Positions 18,482-27,168 of a DNA stretch of 64,000 bases are shown one piece after another (position 1 is the first letter of the stretch; every line of letters starts with the position of its first letter). Source of the stretch: an uncultured Chitinophagaceae bacterium (GTDB lineage: Bacteria; Bacteroidota; Bacteroidia; Chitinophagales; Chitinophagaceae); assembly GCA_903895845.1 (NCBI GenBank), contig CAITVK010000072.1:17227-81226 (forward strand), given 5' to 3'. The notes under the pieces are model-generated. The model saw only the letters and a list, made by a program, of their open reading frames with translations. It was not told the origin of the DNA and did not search any database. A program made the position numbers and the translations under genes.

Positions 18482-19594
18482 ATGAAATATTATATCATTT
18501 CGGGGGAAGCGAGTGGCGATTTACACGGAAGTAATCTGATTAAACAACTAAAAGTGTTAGATTCCGAAGTCAATATCCGTTGTTGGGGTGGCGATATGAT
18601 GCAGGCTGCCGGGGCAACTTTGGTGAAGCATTATAAAGAATTGGCTTTTATGGGCTTTGCCGAAGTGGTGAAGAACCTACCAACTATTTTAAAGAATATT
18701 AGTTTTTGTAAAGAAGATATAACAGCCTTTGCGCCCGATGTTTTGGTACTGATAGATTATCCTGGATTCAATCTTCGAATTGCCGAATGGGGTAAGCAAC
18801 AAGGCTACAAAATAGTGTATTATATATCGCCGCAAGTGTGGGCATGGAAAGCAAACAGGGTGAAAAAGATGCGGCTTTGCATTGATAAGATGCTAGTGAT
18901 ATTGCCTTTTGAAAAAGATTATTTTAAGAATGTCTGGAACTGGGATGTGGAATATGTGGGGCATCCGTTGGTGGAAGTGATTGAGAACTATAAGGCTAAT
19001 TATAAGGAATCAGATATTAATAATAGTCTTCCTATTGTGGCATTGTTGCCCGGAAGCCGCAAGCAAGAGATAGAAAAGAAACTGCCTGTGATGTTGGCAG
19101 TGAGTAAATCTTTCCCTCAATATCAGTTTGTGGTAGCAAAAGCTCCCGGACAAGAAGATAGTTTTTATGAGCCATTTCTAAGTCCTTACAATAATGTTTC
19201 CGCAGTGAGTAATGACACTTATAGTTTATTGATGCAGGCAAAAGCGGCATTGGTAACAAGTGGGACTGCCACCTTGGAAACTGCTTTGTTTGCAGTGCCA
19301 GAAGTAGTTTGTTATAAAAGTAGCAACATCAGTTATCAGATAGGAAAGCGGTTGATTAAGATTAAATTTATCTCTCTGGTGAATTTAATAATGGATAAAT
19401 TAGTGGTAAAAGAATTAATTCAACAGGAGATGAATACCGAAAATCTGGTAAAAGAGCTAGGGATTTTACTTGGTGATACCGAAAAGCAACAACAGCTGCA
19501 CGCAGATTATGCCGCGCTAAAAGCATTGCTCTCAGAAAAAGAAAATGCTTCTGCCAAAGCGGCTAGAAGCATTTATGAATTTGTTCAACAATAA
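18482..19594 (+). CDS. lpxB: Lipid-A-disaccharide synthase
   Basis: 370 residues. Opens with YYIISGEASGDLHGSNLIK, the family signature, then FMGFAEVVKNLP, DYPGFNLRIAEWGK, YYISPQVWAWKANRVKK and LLPGSRKQEIEKKLP, with the GT-B C-terminal SGTATLETAL. It joins UDP-2,3-diacylglucosamine and lipid X to lipid A disaccharide at the inner membrane, so the cell makes lipopolysaccharide. No other lpx gene is adjacent. It stands alone between array 3 and a convergent sulfatase. Confidence 0.95.
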   Translation: MKYYIISGEASGDLHGSNLIKQLKVLDSEVNIRCWGGDMMQAAGATLVKHYKELAFMGFAEVVKNLPTILKNISFCKEDITAFAPDVLVLIDYPGFNLRIAEWGKQQGYKIVYYISPQVWAWKANRVKKMRLCIDKMLVILPFEKDYFKNVWNWDVEYVGHPLVEVIENYKANYKESDINNSLPIVALLPGSRKQEIEKKLPVMLAVSKSFPQYQFVVAKAPGQEDSFYEPFLSPYNNVSAVSNDTYSLLMQAKAALVTSGTATLETALFAVPEVVCYKSSNISYQIGKRLIKIKFISLVNLIMDKLVVKELIQQEMNTENLVKELGILLGDTEKQQQLHADYAALKALLSEKENASAKAARSIYEFVQQ

Positions 19595-19628
19595 AAACGA
19601 ATGCCTTTGCGGCTATTCCAACTAGTTG

Positions 19629-20975
19629 TTAGTTATTTGGCTCGGCATCGCCATCTTTTGCTTTTTTGCCTTTCTTTTCTTTTTTCTCTTTACCGGCGTG
19701 TCTACCACTTCCATCACCATCATCCTGAATGCCACCTGCCGGATTCAATGTAGCCAAAACTTTCTGTAACCTTGCTCTTGCAGCAATTGCTTCGGGGTCT
19801 TTTGTATCGGCTGGAACCAATATTTCTTCAAATGGCGCTTTGGACATATCAAATAATTCTCCCGACTGATTCAACTTCCAGTTCAATTCCCTCACATACC
19901 ACATTGCTGCCAACTGATTAAAAGCCCATGGTCTGTGATTGCCCTCTTTACCTTTCATCTCTGGCACTATGCTTTGTCCATCCACCACATTTTTATTGTC
20001 TGTAGATTTTACTCCGGCAATATCCAATACTGTTGGATAGATGTCGCTCGCATCAATCATGTCATTACAAACCTTTCCTTTGGGAGAAACACCTTTCCAC
20101 CAAGTAATGAATGGCACCAATCCGCCACCTTCCAACATAGAACCTTTACCACCAACAATCCTTCTGCCACCAATGGTAGCTTCGGTTGTATGTCCGTTTG
20201 CAGTACCATTATCGCCCATAAAGAAAACAACTGTATTTTTGGTTAGATTAAGACTATCCAATACTTTCATAAACTTACCAACCAATTTATCCATATACAT
20301 CACGTTATCATGGTACAAATCTTTACTGTCGGGTTTACTATCAGGCGTAGGCAATATTTCTCCATGCACATGATCCAATGGATAATATAAAAAGAAGGGT
20401 TTGTTTTTATTTTCAGATAAAAATTTCACCACATCAGCATGCATCAAATCTGGAATGTACACATGGTCTTTTAGCGGAATGGTCTGTCCGTCTACATAAT
20501 ATTCTTTTCCTTTTTCCTGATAGTTCCAGTAAACGCCACTTCCCTTGTAGGTAAGGTAATGGTCAAAGCCAAAATCGGCAGGAGTAAGTGGCAATTGTCC
20601 CCATTTGCCAATAGATGCACACACATAGCCTGCTTGCTTTAATACTTTTGGAATCATAGTTTCCATTTGTGGTGTAAACTTTCCTGTAGCATCTTGGTTG
20701 GTAGCCCCTGTGTGAAAAGCATATCTACCAGTAAGAATCATGGCGCGCGAAGGCCCACACAAGGCAGCCGTGTACATGTGTGTATAGCGCACACCCTGAT
20801 TAGCCAACTTATCAATATTGATTGTCTTGTAATTGTCGCTACCATTACAGCTGGTTTCGCCATAGCCATAATCATCAGCAAGCATAAATACAATGTTTGT
20901 TTTAGCATTTTGTGCAACTGCATTCAGCGCAGCAAAAGCAAACAGGGTAACCGATAAAATCTTTTTAAAAGACAT
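19629..20975 (-). CDS. Secreted sulfatase (arylsulfatase-like)
   Basis: 448 residues with a signal peptide (cleavage expected after about A21). Metal ligands D34-D35 (MLADDYGYGE) and the sulfatase signature C73-G-P-S-R77, where Cys is the residue converted to formylglycine. Later blocks are SIGKWG, YPLDHVHG, FMGDNGTANG and GGKGSMLEGG. It should hydrolyse a sulfate ester in the periplasm or outside. The tail after about 415 is low-complexity Lys/Gly/Asp. No maturase gene is close, and no polysaccharide locus surrounds it, so the substrate is unknown. Confidence 0.9.
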   Translation of the reverse strand: MSFKKILSVTLFAFAALNAVAQNAKTNIVFMLADDYGYGETSCNGSDNYKTINIDKLANQGVRYTHMYTAALCGPSRAMILTGRYAFHTGATNQDATGKFTPQMETMIPKVLKQAGYVCASIGKWGQLPLTPADFGFDHYLTYKGSGVYWNYQEKGKEYYVDGQTIPLKDHVYIPDLMHADVVKFLSENKNKPFFLYYPLDHVHGEILPTPDSKPDSKDLYHDNVMYMDKLVGKFMKVLDSLNLTKNTVVFFMGDNGTANGHTTEATIGGRRIVGGKGSMLEGGGLVPFITWWKGVSPKGKVCNDMIDASDIYPTVLDIAGVKSTDNKNVVDGQSIVPEMKGKEGNHRPWAFNQLAAMWYVRELNWKLNQSGELFDMSKAPFEEILVPADTKDPEAIAARARLQKVLATLNPAGGIQDDGDGSGRHAGKEKKEKKGKKAKDGDAEPNN

Positions 20976-21101
20976 AAGGCAAACTTTTTTGAATAAATAA
21001 TTAACTGGTATATGGGCTAATCAAGCTAAATCTTGATTAGTATGAGGGGGTAAAGTTATTGGGTTGAGGGATGATACAAGTAAAAATCTACGGCATCGTT
21101 T

Positions 21102-21332
21102 CCGATTGAGGCTTCTCCCAATCGTCCAGCCAACCCGCTGGATCGTCTGGCCATATAGCTGAGCCATCCGGCCAAATCTTCCAGTGGTCCGGCTAGTTAG
21201 CTGAGTCACCTGGCTATTTGGCCGAGCCAGCTGGCCATTTCTCCCAATCACCTGGTTAGTTGGCCAGGTCGTTCAGCCAACTAGCCAGATGGTCTGGCCA
21301 ACACTTCCAATGAGCCAGCCAAACGTTCTTTA
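21102..21332. repeat. 21-bp-period array 4 (TGGCCA core)
   Basis: Eleven 21-bp units, each with a TGGCCA-like word (tggcca, cggcca, tggcta, cagcca, tggtta) near position 5-10 and a second gctgag/ccaat-like word near the end. The core is palindromic, so orientation is ambiguous, and unit-to-unit divergence is larger than in other arrays. It lies between the divergent sulfatase and a small membrane-protein gene. A 76-codon minus-strand frame across it is explained by the repeat. Confidence 0.85.
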
Positions 21333-21374
21333 AGTTAATATTCAAATATCAATGTACTATATTATGCCTCATTA

Positions 21375-21382
21375 TATATTTG
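21375..21382 (+). promoter_or_regulatory. -7 promoter box TATATTTG
   Basis: Full match to TAnnTTTG, 40 bp before the small membrane-protein gene at 21422. No convincing -33 TTG is seen. Confidence 0.5.
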
Positions 21383-21421
21383 TAGCTTAAGTATCTACAA
21401 AGAAATTAATCAAAAGTGAAA

Positions 21422-21610
21422 ATGGGCGTTTTTCTTTATGCGGTTTTTATAGTTTCACTAATAGTCGGAGTACCGCTTTTGTTGGTGTACCGTGTTGTAA
21501 AAAAGTTGTTGCAACAAAAGAGTGCCTATTATCTAAAAATTACTTTTTTGATAATCTATCTTGTAGCATTGATTAGTTTTTTGTATGTCGTATCAACAAT
21601 CCAATGCTGA
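21422..21610 (+). CDS. Small two-helix membrane protein
   Basis: 62 residues from ATG 21422. Two hydrophobic segments (about 3-22 and 39-58) flank a basic loop (YRVVKKLLQQKSAYYLK), giving a hairpin membrane topology. It has a promoter-like box upstream and its own stop 68 bp before glyS. I do not recognise a family; the strong hydrophobic pattern and placement between promoters make it a credible gene. Confidence 0.5.
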   Translation: MGVFLYAVFIVSLIVGVPLLLVYRVVKKLLQQKSAYYLKITFLIIYLVALISFLYVVSTIQC

Positions 21611-21663
21611 CAATAATTATATATACTCTTTTATTAAGAACTTAATCAAAAGCTCGCGCCCTT

Positions 21664-21671
21664 TATATTTG
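21664..21671 (+). promoter_or_regulatory. -7 promoter box of glyS (TATATTTG)
   Basis: Full match to TAnnTTTG only 7 bp before the ATG at 21679, so the transcript would have a very short leader or none. Confidence 0.5.
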
Positions 21672-21678
21672 CAGCCTT

Positions 21679-23154
21679 ATGAGTACACAATCTGAAAATG
21701 TTTTTCAAGCGATTATCTCCCACGCCAAAGAATATGGCTTCGTTTTTCCTTCTAGTGAAATTTATGACGGACTAAGTGCCGTATATGATTATGGCCCTAA
21801 TGGGAGTGAACTGAAAAAGAATATCCGCGACTATTGGTGGAAGAGTATGACGCAGATGCACGAAAATATTGTGGGCATTGACGCCGCTATTTTTATGCAC
21901 CCAACTACCTGGAAAGCGAGCGGGCACGTAGATAACTTTAGTGATCCGATGATTGACAACAAGGACAGCAAAAAACGCTACCGTGTAGATCATTTGATTG
22001 AAGCGTATGCCGAGAAGCTGGCACACGAGGGTAAGAAAGAAGAAGAGTTTGAAGTGTTGAAGAAAATGGACGAGTTGTTATCTGCAGATGATTTTGTTGG
22101 ACTAAAACAACTGATTGATGAGAAAAAAATGGTTTGCGCCATCAGTGGCACTTGCAACTGGACAGAAATCCGTCAGTTTAACCTGATGTTCTCTACAGAA
22201 TTTGGTGCAATTGCTTCGGACAATCCCGATGATAACAAGGTTTACCTGCGTCCAGAAACGGCTCAAGGCATCTTTGTAAACTTCTTAAATGTGCAGAAGA
22301 CTGCAAGGATGAAGATTCCTTTTGGGATTGCCCAAACAGGTAAAGCCTTTAGAAATGAGATTGTAGCCCGTCAGTTTATCTTCCGTATGCGTGAATTTGA
22401 ACAGATGGAAATGCAATTCTTTGTTCGCCCTGGCACAGAAGGTTTCTGGTATAAATTCTGGAAAGAAGCCCGTTTGCAATGGCATCTTTCTTTGGGCTTG
22501 AGTGCAGACAAATACCGTTACCACGACCACGTGAAGTTGGCGCACTATGCAAAAGAAGCTTGCGATATTGAATTTGAATTTCCTTTTGGATTTAAAGAAG
22601 TAGAAGGTATCCACTCTCGCAGTGACTTCGATTTGAGTCAGCATCAACTGTACAGCAAGAAGAAAATGCAGTATTTTGATAATGATATTGATGAAGCAAC
22701 GGGTAAGGCTTATGGCAATTACGTTCCTTATGTGGTAGAAACGTCTATTGGTTTGGACAGGATGTTCTTATTGATTTTGGCTAATTCATACGAAGAAGAA
22801 ACCATCACTAAAGAAGATGGTAGCACGGATAGTCGTGTGGTTTTACATATCCCTGCCAAGATTGCCCCTAATAAACTGGCAATACTTCCGCTGACTAAGA
22901 AAGATGGTTTGCCAGAATTGGCAAGGGAACTGATGGATGAATGCAAACCTTATTTCAAATGTTTCTTTGAAGAAAAAGATGCAATTGGAAAGCGTTATCG
23001 CAGGCAAGATGCCATTGGTACCCCATTTTGCGTAACAGTAGACCATCAATCATTGGAAGATAGAACCGTTACCATCCGCTACCGGGACAGTATGTTGCAA
23101 GAACGTATTTCGATGGATCAGGTGCGGGAATTGGTATTGAGTGAGATAATGTAG
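21679..23154 (+). CDS. glyS: Glycyl-tRNA synthetase (single-chain, dimeric type)
   Basis: 491 residues. Class II fold: motif 1 region YDYGPNGSELKKNIRDYWW near 34-52, motif 2 FRNEIVARQFIFRMREFEQMEMQFF near 224-248, motif 3 VVETSIGLDRMFL near 351-363, and an anticodon-binding domain at the C-terminus. It charges tRNA(Gly). This is the archaeal/eukaryal-like single-subunit form, usual in Bacteroidota, not the alpha2beta2 GlyQS type. A strong hairpin terminator follows. Confidence 0.95.
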   Translation: MSTQSENVFQAIISHAKEYGFVFPSSEIYDGLSAVYDYGPNGSELKKNIRDYWWKSMTQMHENIVGIDAAIFMHPTTWKASGHVDNFSDPMIDNKDSKKRYRVDHLIEAYAEKLAHEGKKEEEFEVLKKMDELLSADDFVGLKQLIDEKKMVCAISGTCNWTEIRQFNLMFSTEFGAIASDNPDDNKVYLRPETAQGIFVNFLNVQKTARMKIPFGIAQTGKAFRNEIVARQFIFRMREFEQMEMQFFVRPGTEGFWYKFWKEARLQWHLSLGLSADKYRYHDHVKLAHYAKEACDIEFEFPFGFKEVEGIHSRSDFDLSQHQLYSKKKMQYFDNDIDEATGKAYGNYVPYVVETSIGLDRMFLLILANSYEEETITKEDGSTDSRVVLHIPAKIAPNKLAILPLTKKDGLPELARELMDECKPYFKCFFEEKDAIGKRYRRQDAIGTPFCVTVDHQSLEDRTVTIRYRDSMLQERISMDQVRELVLSEIM

Positions 23155-23160
23155 GAATTC

Positions 23161-23287
23161 GCCACAAAGGCGCAAAGACAGAAAGGTTCACAAAGTATAT
23201 AAAAAGGAGGCATTAAGCTAAAAACTTAGTGCCTCCTTTTTATTTATTTTCTCTTAGTGCTTCTTTCCGCCTTGGTGTCTTTGTGGC
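23161..23287. repeat. Foldback element with embedded terminator after glyS
   Basis: Outer arms gccacaaaggcgcaaagaca (from 23161) and its approximate complement ending tgtctttgtggc (23287). Inside is a perfect terminator-like hairpin, AAAAAGGAGGCA at 23201-23212 facing TGCCTCCTTTTT at 23230-23241, extended by TTAAG/CTTAG. The outer arms belong to the same ACAAAGG family as 27064-27162. Confidence 0.85.
23201..23241 (+). terminator. Intrinsic terminator of glyS
   Basis: GGAGGCATTAAG pairs over 12 bp with CTTAGTGCCTCC, followed by TTTTT. Confidence 0.85.
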
Positions 23288-23326
23288 AAAAAAAGGGTTA
23301 TTTAATTGTAAACTCTCCGTTTTCAT

Positions 23327-23357
23327 TTGTTCCCTCCGACCCAATGCCTTACATTTG
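23327..23357 (+). promoter_or_regulatory. Predicted promoter of typA
   Basis: TTG at 23327-23329 and TACATTTG at 23350-23357, spaced by 20 bp: a full match to the Bacteroidetes consensus. Predicted transcription start near 23364, giving a leader of about 87 nt. Confidence 0.75.
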
Positions 23358-23370
23358 CCGCTCAAAAAAC

Positions 23371-23438
23371 AGCTAAAAGTAGTCACACTACTTCCGTAAT
23401 CCTTTGCAGGATTGTATTACACGGTTTTACTCTTAGCT
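23371..23438 (+). promoter_or_regulatory. Structured 5' leader of typA
   Basis: AGCTAAAAGTA (23371-23381) can pair at 10 of 11 positions with TACTCTTAGCT (23428-23438), enclosing two further hairpins: GTAGT-cac-ACTAC and CCGTAATCC...GGATT..ATTA..CGG. The domain sits directly between the predicted start of transcription and the ATG at 23451. It could be a regulatory or thermosensor-like RNA, fitting a GTPase linked to cold stress; this role is inference. Confidence 0.45.
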
Positions 23439-23450
23439 AAAAAATTAATA

Positions 23451-25265
23451 ATGGACATAAGAAACATCGCAATTATTGCACACGTTGACCATGGTAAAAC
23501 GACTTTGGTTGACAAAATTTTACATCAAACCAATGTTTTCCGTGCAAATCAGGAAACAGGTGAATTGATTATGGATAGCAACGATCTTGAAAGAGAACGT
23601 GGTATCACTATCTTTTCAAAGAATGCCTCTGTTCAGTACAAAGGCGTTAAGATTAATGTTATTGACACGCCAGGTCACAGTGACTTTGGTGGTGAAGTTG
23701 AACGTGTTTTGAAAATGGCTGATGGCGTTATCCTTTTGGTGGATGCCTTTGAAGGGCCAATGCCTCAGACTCGTTTTGTATTGCAAAAAGCATTGCACCT
23801 AAATTTGAAACCTATTGTTGTTATCAACAAAGTAGATAAACCAAACTGCCGTCCTGATGAAGTGCATGATGCAGTATTTGAATTATTCTTTAACCTTGAT
23901 GCAACTGAAGAACAACTAGACTTCCCTACTTTCTATGGTAGCGGAAAGAACGGTTGGTTCAACAGCAAGAATGAACAATGTGATGATATTACGCCTTTGT
24001 TGGATGGTATCCTACAATATGTTCCAGCACCAGCTGTAAGCGAAGGAACGCTACAAATGCAGATTACGTCTTTAGACTATTCTGCTTTCTTGGGTCGTAT
24101 TGCAGTAGGTCGTGTTGCTCGTGGATCTATCAGTGAAAATCAACCTTTTGCTTTGATTCGTACAGATGGTCGTTTACAAAAATCTAAAGTAAAAGAATTA
24201 TACATATTCGAATCATTAGGTAAGAAGAAAGTAACTGAAGTAGTTGCTGGTGATATCTGTGCTGTAGTTGGTATAGAAGATTTTACTATTGGTGATACCA
24301 TCGCAGATATCGAAAATCCAGAAGCATTGCCAATGATCAGTGTGGATGAACCTACCATGAGTATGATGTTCAGCATCAATACGTCTCCTTTCTTCGGTAA
24401 GGATGGTAAGTTTGTTACCTCTCGTCACTTGCGTGATCGTTTGATGAAAGAGACTGAAAAGAATCTAGCACTAAAAGTAGAAGATACAGACAGTGCGGAT
24501 AGCTTCTTGGTATATGGTCGTGGTATTTTGCATTTGGGCATCTTGGTTGAAACAATGCGTAGAGAAGGTTATGAATTAACCGTTGGTAACCCTCAGGTAT
24601 TGGTTAAACAGATTGACGGTAAGAAGCATGAGCCTTATGAAAACTTGGTAGTTGACGTGCCAAGTGAATTCAGTGGTAAAGTAATTGACCTTGTTACACA
24701 ACGTAAAGGTGAAATGTTGGTGATGGAAAGCAAAGGAGAAATGCAACACCTTGAGTTTGAAATCCCTTCTCGTGGATTGATAGGCTTGCGTTCTCAAATG
24801 CTTACTGGTACTGCTGGTGAAGCTGTAATGGCACACCGTTTCTTGGAATACAAGGCTTGGAAAGGACCAATTCCTGGTCGTAGCAATGGAGTTTTAATTT
24901 CTAAGAGTACAGAAAGAACAACAGGATACTCTATAGATAAATTACAAGACAGGGGGCGTTTCTTTGTTGATCCAAACGAAGAAGTATACACTGGGCAGAT
25001 CATAGCAGAACACATCAAACCAGGTGATTTGGTGGTGAATGCTACTGAAGCTAAGAAGTTGACGAACCACCGTGCAAGCGGTAGTGATGATGCTACCCGT
25101 ATTACGCCAAAAATATTGATGACTTTGGAAGAGTGTATGGAGTACATTCAACAAGATGAGTGTATTGAAGTAACACCAAAAAACATCCGTATGCGTAAGG
25201 TAATATTGAATGAAGACGAACGTAAGAAAACGTCTAAGAGCATGGCTAGCGAAGCAGTAGGATAG
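23451..25265 (+). CDS. typA: Ribosome-associated GTPase TypA/BipA
   Basis: 604 residues from ATG 23451. An upstream TTG-less extension to 23412 is open but lies in the leader RNA, and MDIRNIAIIAHVDHGKTT is the standard start. G1 HVDHGKTT, G2 region RERGITI, G3 DTPGHSDF, G4 NKVDKP, then EF-G-like domains II, III and V and the BipA-specific C-terminal domain (VVNATEAKKLTNHRASGSDDA). It binds the ribosome and is needed under cold or other stress in several bacteria. A clear terminator follows. Confidence 0.96.
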   Translation: MDIRNIAIIAHVDHGKTTLVDKILHQTNVFRANQETGELIMDSNDLERERGITIFSKNASVQYKGVKINVIDTPGHSDFGGEVERVLKMADGVILLVDAFEGPMPQTRFVLQKALHLNLKPIVVINKVDKPNCRPDEVHDAVFELFFNLDATEEQLDFPTFYGSGKNGWFNSKNEQCDDITPLLDGILQYVPAPAVSEGTLQMQITSLDYSAFLGRIAVGRVARGSISENQPFALIRTDGRLQKSKVKELYIFESLGKKKVTEVVAGDICAVVGIEDFTIGDTIADIENPEALPMISVDEPTMSMMFSINTSPFFGKDGKFVTSRHLRDRLMKETEKNLALKVEDTDSADSFLVYGRGILHLGILVETMRREGYELTVGNPQVLVKQIDGKKHEPYENLVVDVPSEFSGKVIDLVTQRKGEMLVMESKGEMQHLEFEIPSRGLIGLRSQMLTGTAGEAVMAHRFLEYKAWKGPIPGRSNGVLISKSTERTTGYSIDKLQDRGRFFVDPNEEVYTGQIIAEHIKPGDLVVNATEAKKLTNHRASGSDDATRITPKILMTLEECMEYIQQDECIEVTPKNIRMRKVILNEDERKKTSKSMASEAVG

Positions 25266-25298
25266 TATTTAGATGGTAGATATTAGTTATTAGATATA

Positions 25299-25335
25299 AA
25301 AAATCCCTTGAAGAGAAATCTTCAAGGGATTTTTT
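25299..25335 (+). terminator. Intrinsic terminator after typA
   Basis: AAAATCCCTTGAAGA, short loop, TCTTCAAGGGATTTTTT: a 15-bp stem with T tract. Confidence 0.9.
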
Positions 25336-25376
25336 GTGTGATTGAAACTGTATGTAAAGTCGTCTTTATCTTCTTT

Positions 25377-27020
25377 CTATATAACGCCAGCAATCATCAG
25401 TGCTACCCTTTCTCCATCCATTGCAGCGCTAACAATACCGCCAGCATAGCCAGCACCTTCACCACAAGGATATAAGTTTTTTATTTGGGGGTGTTGCAAG
25501 CTTTCATTGTCCCGCGGAATGCGAACAGGAGAGGAGGTTCTGCTTTCGGTAGCCACAACCACGGCTTCATTGGTATAATATCCTTTCATCTTTCTACCGA
25601 AGGCTTTGAATCCTTGTTGCAATGTTTTATGAATGAAAGGAGGTAATGCTTCACCTAAGTCTGCTGCCTTAATACCCGGTACATAACTGCAAGTTGGGAA
25701 GTTGGCAGAGACTTTCCCATTGCAAAAATCTTCCATCCTTTGTGCAGGAGCCACAAATTGACCGCCACCAAGTTGATAACAACGCTGCTCAATAGCTTGC
25801 TGGAATTGTAGGAGTAGAAGAGGGTTTACCGTTAACCGGTTACCGTTGATTGCAGAGGCGTTTCCATTGGTATTCGGTAATCGGTCAACGGAAAACTTCT
25901 TAAAGTATTCTTCCGCATCTTTCTCGTCCACAGTCACCACCATTCCACTATTAGAATAGGGGTTATTACGTTTACTAGGGCTCCAGCCATTTACCACTAA
26001 CTCGTTGGCGGCAGTAGCGGCTGGTGCAATAATACCACCGGGACACATGCAAAAACTAAACACCCCACGGCCATTCACCTGCTCTACTAGACTGTAGGAA
26101 GCGGGAGGCAGATGCTCGCCCCGCAATAAAGAAGTAGAAGCAGGCAGATTGTATTGTATGCTATCAATCAATGCTTGTGGATGTTCTATACGAACACCAA
26201 GTGCAAAAGGTTTTGCCTCTATCAATATGTTTTTGTGGTATAATAATTCGAATATATCCCGTGCCGAATGTCCTGTTGCCAATATCACTGCATCAGCATT
26301 AATCACAATACCTGCAAAAGTTTTCACACAAATAATGGCATTGTCCTCAATGATGAAGTCGGTTACCTTTTGTTCAAACAAAAACTCACCACCATAACCC
26401 AGGATAGCTTCCCGCATGGCAGTAATAATGTCTGGTAGTTTGTTAGTGCCAATATGCGGATGGGCTTCGTACAAAATCTTTTCTTCAGCTCCAAACTGCA
26501 CAAAAAGATTAAGTATCCGATTGATGTTTCCACGCTTATTGCTACGGGTATATAGTTTCCCATCGCTATAAGTGCCGGCACCGCCTTCACCAAAACAATA
26601 ATTACTTTCTGGGTTAATAATGCCTTCTTTGTTTAATAAAGCAAGATCTCTTCGTCTTGCTCGCACATCTTTTCCTCTTTCAATCAGGATTGGTTTAATA
26701 CCTAGTTCCAATAGTTGTAAGGCAGCAAACAATCCTGTAGGGCCAGCGCCTACAATAATTACTTTTTTGGGGGAATGAGTTACATTCTTAAACCGAATAG
26801 CAGCGAGGGGGCGTTGACTAAAAGGCTCATCGATAAAAGCAAGAAGGGTAATGTTTATCCAGATCTGGCGGGGACTACGTGCGTCAATAGATTGTTTTAG
26901 TTTATAGAATCCATTGATGATAGTTTTGCTTTTGCCTGTTTCTTTGGCAATGTAGTCGATAAGAATACTGTTATCTTCGGCCTCATGTGGCTTTACTTTG
27001 ATGGAAAGCTGTTGTTGCAT
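25377..27020 (-). CDS. FAD-dependent oxidoreductase (COG2509-type) with palindromic insert
   Basis: 547 residues. FAD-binding GAGPTGLFAALQLLE near 92-106, ATGHSARDIFELL in the middle, and a C-terminal FAD motif PCGEGAGYAGGIVSAAMDG. The family is annotated as uncharacterised FAD-dependent dehydrogenase; the substrate is unknown. Oddity: around residues 377-395 the protein reads SVDRLPNTNGNASAINGN and then RLTVNP, encoded by an imperfect 17-bp inverted repeat (25829-25845 and 25875-25891, 15 of 17 pairs) with loop. This resembles the intergenic repeat at 14912 and looks like an in-frame insertion. Confidence 0.85.
   Translation of the reverse strand: MQQQLSIKVKPHEAEDNSILIDYIAKETGKSKTIINGFYKLKQSIDARSPRQIWINITLLAFIDEPFSQRPLAAIRFKNVTHSPKKVIIVGAGPTGLFAALQLLELGIKPILIERGKDVRARRRDLALLNKEGIINPESNYCFGEGGAGTYSDGKLYTRSNKRGNINRILNLFVQFGAEEKILYEAHPHIGTNKLPDIITAMREAILGYGGEFLFEQKVTDFIIEDNAIICVKTFAGIVINADAVILATGHSARDIFELLYHKNILIEAKPFALGVRIEHPQALIDSIQYNLPASTSLLRGEHLPPASYSLVEQVNGRGVFSFCMCPGGIIAPAATAANELVVNGWSPSKRNNPYSNSGMVVTVDEKDAEEYFKKFSVDRLPNTNGNASAINGNRLTVNPLLLLQFQQAIEQRCYQLGGGQFVAPAQRMEDFCNGKVSANFPTCSYVPGIKAADLGEALPPFIHKTLQQGFKAFGRKMKGYYTNEAVVVATESRTSSPVRIPRDNESLQHPQIKNLYPCGEGAGYAGGIVSAAMDGERVALMIAGVI
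25829..25891. repeat. Inverted repeat inside the FAD oxidoreductase gene
   Basis: Arms CCGTTAACCGGTTACCG (25829-25845) and CGGTAATCGGTCAACGG (25875-25891), matching as an inverted repeat at 15 of 17 positions. It stays in frame with the host gene. Confidence 0.85.
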
Positions 27021-27063
27021 ATTTTGTCAGGTGTTTATCCTAAAAACAGTCTTTTATTTTGTC

Positions 27064-27162
27064 TTACCACAAAGGACACAAAGGTTTTCACAAAGTACAC
27101 AAGGACTATGCTTTTAATCTTTTTTGTGTTCCTTGTGAAAACCTTTGTGTCCTTTGTGGTAA
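27064..27162. repeat. Foldback element, ACAAAGG family
   Basis: Left arm starts TTACCACAAAGGACACAAAG and the right arm ends with its complement; about 27 bp pair without mismatch, with more partial pairing inside. It fills most of the 148-bp gap between two minus-strand genes and could act as a terminator or RNA stabiliser. Related arms occur at 23161-23287. Confidence 0.9.
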
Positions 27163-27168
27163 GTAAAC

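Noticed and set aside
21021..21251. 76-codon minus-strand frame over array 4
   Set aside because: Repeat-derived; no ribosome-binding site or similarity.
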